The notes under the pieces are model-generated. The model searched no databases. It was not told where the DNA came from and was given only the letters and a program-made list of their open reading frames with translations. A stretch of DNA of 64,000 nt from Clostridiales bacterium (GTDB lineage: Bacteria; Bacillota; Clostridia; Oscillospirales; Oscillospiraceae), in contig SFFE01000003.1 of assembly GCA_004556965.1 (NCBI GenBank), positions 114,541 to 178,540 on the forward strand, in the 5' to 3' direction. The translations under genes were made by a program, and so were the position numbers. Below, piece after piece: positions 60,795 to 64,000 of this stretch; position 1 is the first letter of the stretch; each line of letters opens with the position of its first letter.

Positions 60795-60815
60795 CCTTCT
60801 CAGACGTGCTATCAT
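60787..60815 (+). promoter_or_regulatory. SigA-type promoter for the UPF0340 gene
   Basis: TTGTCA (60787-60792), 17-base spacer, TATCAT (60810-60815), 36 bases upstream of the start codon. Confidence 0.7.
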
Positions 60816-60850
60816 AAATATTATATCTTAAATTTTGGAGATGGATTGCA

Positions 60851-61393
60851 ATGTATGATGAAATCCGTGCAGCCGCAAAGTCTGCCATACTGGAGCTTTT
60901 AGATGCTGCGCAACTCAAACCCGGTCAGCTTGTCGTAATTGGCTGCTCCTCCAGTGAGATCGTGGGGCAGAAGATCGGCAAAGGTTCGGTTCCGGAGGCG
61001 GCGCAGGCCGTCGTCGATGCGGTTTTGCCCATTCTTCGGGAACATGGGCTGTATCTCGCAGCTCAGTGCTGCGAGCACCTCAATCGCGCTCTGATCGTGG
61101 AGCGGGAAGCCGCCGAAAAGTTCGGCTATGAGATCGTTTGCGTCCGCCCGCGTCCGAAGGCCGGCGGCTCGTTCGCCACTGCCGTATATGAAGCCATGGC
61201 TGAGCCTGTTGCCGTGGAATTTGTCCGAGCTGATGCAGGGCTGGACATTGGAAACACCATGATCGGCATGCATCTAAAGCATGTGGCCGTGCCGCTGCGT
61301 CTCTCGGTCAAGACCGTTGGAGCGGCTCCAGTAAACGCAGCCAAAACCCGCCCCAAGCTGATTGGCGGTGCCCGTGCCGAATATCCGGACTAA
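60851..61393 (+). CDS. UPF0340/TIGR01440 family protein (YwlG-like)
   Basis: 180 residues. Recognised by QLVVIGCSSSEIVGQKIGKGS, CEHLNRALIVERE and ALDIGNTMIGMHLKHVAVP-type (DAGLDIGNTMIGMHLK) motifs. The structure family is known but its function is not. ATG 60851 follows TTTGGAG. Confidence 0.88.
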   Translation: MYDEIRAAAKSAILELLDAAQLKPGQLVVIGCSSSEIVGQKIGKGSVPEAAQAVVDAVLPILREHGLYLAAQCCEHLNRALIVEREAAEKFGYEIVCVRPRPKAGGSFATAVYEAMAEPVAVEFVRADAGLDIGNTMIGMHLKHVAVPLRLSVKTVGAAPVNAAKTRPKLIGGARAEYPD

Positions 61394-61402
61394 ACGTCAA
61401 AA

Positions 61403-61435
61403 AACGCGCTTTCCGAATTGGAAAGCGCGTTCTTT
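61403..61435. terminator. Bidirectional terminator between UPF0340 gene and secG
   Basis: A 12-bp stem (61403-61414 with 61420-61431), then CTTT; A-run on the other side serves secG. Confidence 0.85.
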
Positions 61436-61447
61436 ATCGTATCAATC

Positions 61448-61687
61448 TTACATAATGACCGTCAAAACCAGCGTCAGAACCACAAACACAAGGCTGAACC
61501 ACTTCGTCATCTTGGCGAGCTTGGCATCCAGTGTCTTGGCTTTGCCCTTGGACATAAAGGTATCCGCGCCGCCCGCGATTGCACCGGACAGACCGGAGCT
61601 TTTGCCGGACTGCATCAGAACAATCACAGTCACCGCAAGGCCGGACAGCAGCTGGAGGATGGTCAAAATCAGGGTCGGAGTCGACAT
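61448..61687 (-). CDS. secG: Protein translocase subunit SecG
   Basis: 79 residues from ATG 61687 (AAAGGA upstream; ATG 61705 has none). Two membrane helices (LILTILQLLSGLAVTVIVLM and WFSLVFVVLTLVLTVIM) around the conserved QSGKSSGLSGAIAGG loop. Accessory channel subunit of SecYEG. rnr/smpB often follow secG in Firmicutes; here they do not. Confidence 0.94.
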   Translation of the reverse strand: MSTPTLILTILQLLSGLAVTVIVLMQSGKSSGLSGAIAGGADTFMSKGKAKTLDAKLAKMTKWFSLVFVVLTLVLTVIM

Positions 61688-61809
61688 TCTATTCAATCCT
61701 TTCATACTAGGGGATATTTCACCACATATAACAGTGGTACTATATCACAAGCCAGTCCGTATTGCAAGTGATTTTTTGCATTTTACCGCTCACAAGAAAC
61801 CAGAATTTT

Positions 61810-61935
61810 TCATTTCTTCTTTTCACAGGCAAACGGACGTTTCCGTTTTGATTCCGCATAGTGTTCCCTGCATGCTTCACAATTCCCATGACGTTCACAT
61901 TTTTTCTTTTTGCAAGGGCAGTTTTCATTCGTCAT
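61810..61935 (-). CDS. Cysteine-rich 41-residue protein
   Basis: Minus-strand frame from ATG 61935 to TGA 61812-61810. It begins MTNENCPCKKKKCERHG and continues NCEACREHYAESKRKRP, ending FACEKKK. Six cysteines in a CPC, C, C-x2-C, C arrangement with His residues suggest a small zinc-binding unit, with many lysines. TGAGGT lies ~8 bases before the ATG. Similar short Cys/Lys proteins occur in clostridial genomes, from memory; function unknown. It lies between secG and the recombinase, so it may be host or element DNA. Confidence 0.65.
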   Translation of the reverse strand: MTNENCPCKKKKCERHGNCEACREHYAESKRKRPFACEKKK

Positions 61936-61950
61936 GATGATTACCTCATC

Positions 61951-63651
61951 TCAATCTGTTTTGTCTGTCCGTTTCTCGTCATCTGGATTACCGTCTCCAC
62001 ATGTATCGTCACTATGATAGGAACACATTAACTTTGCCTCGTCGGTTGTATGGGAACACAAACCGGCGTTTTGTTTTGCTGCCTTGCTGTTCTTTCTCGG
62101 CGGCTTAAAGTTGGTGCCGTCCAAACTGTTTCTGAATCCGGTCTTATAAATGAATGTCAGCATGGACGGGTCTTTGTTACCATCTTCATCATACCCGCCA
62201 ACAATGACTTTTTCAACTATACTTTCAAATACATAGCGATCAAAAGTGTCAAGCACTTCGTTTTCTTCCAGCGTCCTGCGAAATTCTGCAATCCGCTTTT
62301 TCATAGTGCTTTCAGTTTCGGCGGATTCCTGCAAGCTCTCTCGCTGTTTTTGGAGCTGTTCGATCTGGCTGCTTAAATCGAAATACTTCTGCTCATAAGT
62401 GTCTTTGTCAATGATTTCTTCCAGCCGCATATCAACCAGCTTGGCCCGCTTTGCATCCAATGCAGCAATATCTTTCTCAACTTTGGCTAACTGCTTACTT
62501 GCATTACTGTCCGAAAGGGTTTCGGCAATACCTTTACTGTCAGGACAAAACTTCTTGCCCTTTTTGGTGGCAGTCACACATTGCCAGATAACCTTGTTAT
62601 ACTGTGAACCGCTATGCCAACTTCGCCTTGTAAGTGTACCACCGCAGAAGCCACATTCCAGCATACAGCTAAAGGCATATTTCCGGCTGAATTTTTCACG
62701 CTTGCCATCCGTACCTAAACGGCGCGGCTTTGCGCGGCGCTTCAAAATCTCTTGTGCCTTTTCAAACATTTCATCTGATATTATGGCCTCATGGTGATCC
62801 CGGATGTAGAACTGATCTTCTTCACCGAAATTATCCAAACGGCGCTTAGAGATAGGGTCAAGCGTAAAAGTTTTCCCCATCAAAATGTCGCCTTTGTATT
62901 TTTCATTTTTGATTATGCCTATAACTGTTGTTTCGGCCCATCGGGTGCTGCCGCGTTTGGTTTTATACCCTAAGTTTTCAAGCTCCTGTGCAATTACGGA
63001 ACCACCGGCCCCCTCGATATAGCGCCGGAAGATATACCGTACTATTTCAGCTTCTTCCTCATTGACCGAAATGCTCTTATCCTCTGGATGGTAGTCATAC
63101 CCTAAGCAACCTTGGAATCCAACCAATTCGCCTCGCTGCATCTTCATTTTCAAACCCTTTTTGACATTTGCAGAAATGTTTTCAACTTCCTGCTGTGCCA
63201 CAGAGCTTAAAATAACGAGAAGCAACTCACCGTCCATTGTCAAAGTATTTATGTTTTCTTCTTCAAAGAAAACGGCAATCCCTTTTTCTTTCAGCATACG
63301 AACATACTTCAACGTGTCCAGTGTATTTCTTGCAAAACGGGAAATAGATTTGGTGATTATCATATCGATATCACCATTCATGCAGTCGTTAATTAACCGC
63401 TGAAAATCTTCCCGCTTCGTTACCTGTGTACCTGTAATTGCTTCATCGGCATAGATACCAGCTAAGTCCCATTCGGATTTGCTTTTAATCAAATCGGTAT
63501 AATGCTGAACTTGTGATTTGTAACTGTTGAGCTGATCTTCACTATCGGTACTCACTCGACAATAAGCAGCAACACGCAGGCGCTTTGCCAAATTTGTCCT
63601 CGCTCTGGACGAAAGCACATTACGCGCCTTAATAATTTCCACGTCTTTCAT
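61951..63651 (-). CDS. Large serine recombinase of an integrated mobile element
   Basis: 566 residues. N-terminal resolvase domain with catalytic Ser34 (AAYCRVSTDSEDQLNS), arginine-bearing ITKSISRFARNT (~100), Recombinase domain (~185-290), zinc ribbon (CGFCGG ... WQC ... KFC, ~335-372), and a coiled coil (~385-450). It probably catalyses excision and integration of the element entering from the right. The sequence jumps from KGIAE to TLSDSNASKQL, where relatives usually have ~30-40 more residues before the coiled coil, suggesting an internal in-frame loss. ATG 63651 follows AGGAGGG. The DNA is more A+T-rich than the rest. Confidence 0.9.
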   Translation of the reverse strand: MKDVEIIKARNVLSSRARTNLAKRLRVAAYCRVSTDSEDQLNSYKSQVQHYTDLIKSKSEWDLAGIYADEAITGTQVTKREDFQRLINDCMNGDIDMIITKSISRFARNTLDTLKYVRMLKEKGIAVFFEEENINTLTMDGELLLVILSSVAQQEVENISANVKKGLKMKMQRGELVGFQGCLGYDYHPEDKSISVNEEEAEIVRYIFRRYIEGAGGSVIAQELENLGYKTKRGSTRWAETTVIGIIKNEKYKGDILMGKTFTLDPISKRRLDNFGEEDQFYIRDHHEAIISDEMFEKAQEILKRRAKPRRLGTDGKREKFSRKYAFSCMLECGFCGGTLTRRSWHSGSQYNKVIWQCVTATKKGKKFCPDSKGIAETLSDSNASKQLAKVEKDIAALDAKRAKLVDMRLEEIIDKDTYEQKYFDLSSQIEQLQKQRESLQESAETESTMKKRIAEFRRTLEENEVLDTFDRYVFESIVEKVIVGGYDEDGNKDPSMLTFIYKTGFRNSLDGTNFKPPRKNSKAAKQNAGLCSHTTDEAKLMCSYHSDDTCGDGNPDDEKRTDKTD

Positions 63652-63711
63652 GGCGGCCCTCCTTTTTGTGTTCCTATTATAGTGTTATTATAGCACACAG
63701 AGGACAGCAAT

Positions 63712-63861
63712 TCAAGACAATAGATCGGAAACAATTTTGTAGTCTTTCATCAGACGACTTTTGATAAGGGAATATTCTCTATCAGAAATCAGCTTCTTTT
63801 CCAAAAGCTGTTTGAGAAAAGCAAGCTGCATACTATATCGAAGCAGATTGTCCTTTTTCAA
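63712..63861 (-). CDS. Small SHOCT-like protein upstream of the recombinase
   Basis: 49 residues from TTG 63861 (GGGGGA about 8 bases upstream): it starts MKKDNLLRYSMQLAFLKQ, then LLEKKLISDREYSLIKSRLM. The LLEKKLISDREY pattern resembles the short SHOCT oligomerisation motif found in small genes next to serine recombinases. Its start overlaps the stop of the preceding frame (TTGA), implying coupling. Confidence 0.6.
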   Translation of the reverse strand: MKKDNLLRYSMQLAFLKQLLEKKLISDREYSLIKSRLMKDYKIVSDLLS

Positions 63862-64000
63862 AGATAATTCCCCCTTTCCATGTCTAAAAAGAAGTGGACA
63901 GAACGGACGGCTGATGGCATCAGCTCCACAGGAATTTCACCTCGGCCCATGCTTGTGGGTGCGCCGCGCAATGCTGTGTGGGCGTTCAACGCGGGAGTAT
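63858..64000 (-). CDS. Partial frame at the window edge, unknown
   Basis: On the minus strand 46 codons are open to the window edge and end at TGA 63860-63858, overlapping the start of the SHOCT-like gene. The visible C-terminus reads MGRGEIPVELMPSAVRSV then HFFLDMERGNYL. The overlap and shared strand favour this reading; a plus-strand frame from ATG 63880 is also open. No family was recognised. Confidence 0.4.
   Translation of the reverse strand, partial: TPALNAHTALRGAPTSMGRGEIPVELMPSAVRSVHFFLDMERGNYL

Noticed and set aside
1..64000. CRISPR arrays, rRNA genes and insertion sequences
   Set aside because: No spaced repeat arrays, rRNA signatures or transposase genes with terminal repeats were seen; the only mobile-element gene is the serine recombinase at the right.

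Overview
The window is chromosomal DNA of a spore-forming, anaerobic-type Firmicute of class Clostridia. The evidence is a full spoIIIA operon (39987-44624), a YpeB germination protein, a stand-alone Spo0A DNA-binding domain, MurT/GatD lipid II amidation genes, the conserved nusB-xseAB-ispA-dxs-tlyA-nadK-argR-recN cluster, and an Fe-only hydrogenase sensor. The G+C-rich coding sequence with these families fits the Oscillospiraceae/Ruminococcaceae side of the class; genus is not decidable from the sequence alone. The rightmost ~2.2 kb is visibly more A+T-rich and holds a large serine recombinase with a small companion gene, i.e. the edge of an integrated mobile element.

Layout. 1-2930 (minus): UDP-GlcNAc epimerase (cut by the window edge), TagO-type phosphotransferase and trpS. 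3063-7484 (plus): gltX with a membrane-anchored unknown, ypeB, and a zinc-ribbon/Ig-like membrane protein. 7539-8425: tRNA-Val with its promoter and terminator, a hairpin-rich gap, and the Spo0A-C protein. 8428-9720 (minus): lysA with an operator-like inverted repeat. 9881-18949 (plus): a nitrogen-assimilation operon, glnA - ANTAR regulator - gltB - shortened gltD - amt fused to PII, behind a consensus promoter and an attenuator-like leader. 18949-20258 (minus): two membrane proteins. 20459-26198 (plus): sensory hydrogenase, SpoIIE-type phosphatase, unknown, murT, gatD. 26239-27192 (minus): gluQ. 27344-36019 (plus): YbaK, uvrA, small unknown, recD2, comF-type gene, mreB, radical SAM protein. 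36069-36998 (minus): alpha/beta hydrolase. 37093-39805: glpK and a DUF1015 gene. 39843-44624: a 19-codon mini-ORF, then spoIIIAA-AH. 44729-55380: asp23-nusB-xseAB-ispA, dxs-tlyA-nadK-argR-recN, a Cys-motif protein, tyrS. 55429-55902 (minus): second YbaK-type gene. 56069-59638: structured leader, rpe, recR, RNase J, ArsC/Spx-like. 59692-61687: DUF3048 lipoprotein, UPF0340 gene, secG. 61810-64000: Cys-rich mini-protein, then the mobile-element edge.

How the genes work together. The most coherent unit is the nitrogen operon: ammonium entry (Amt-PII), GS, GOGAT and a likely RNA-binding antiterminator are co-transcribed, and the leader contains two competing terminator-like hairpins. GltD is continuous in frame but lacks its whole NADPH-binding domain, so this GOGAT may take electrons from another donor. 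A second theme is sporulation: spoIIIA, ypeB and the truncated Spo0A. A third is a likely redox/H2-sensing module (hydrogenase with PAS plus PP2C-type phosphatase). Most other genes are housekeeping, and nearly every transcription unit is bounded by a clear stem-loop. All function calls come from reading motifs and family resemblance; no database search was run.
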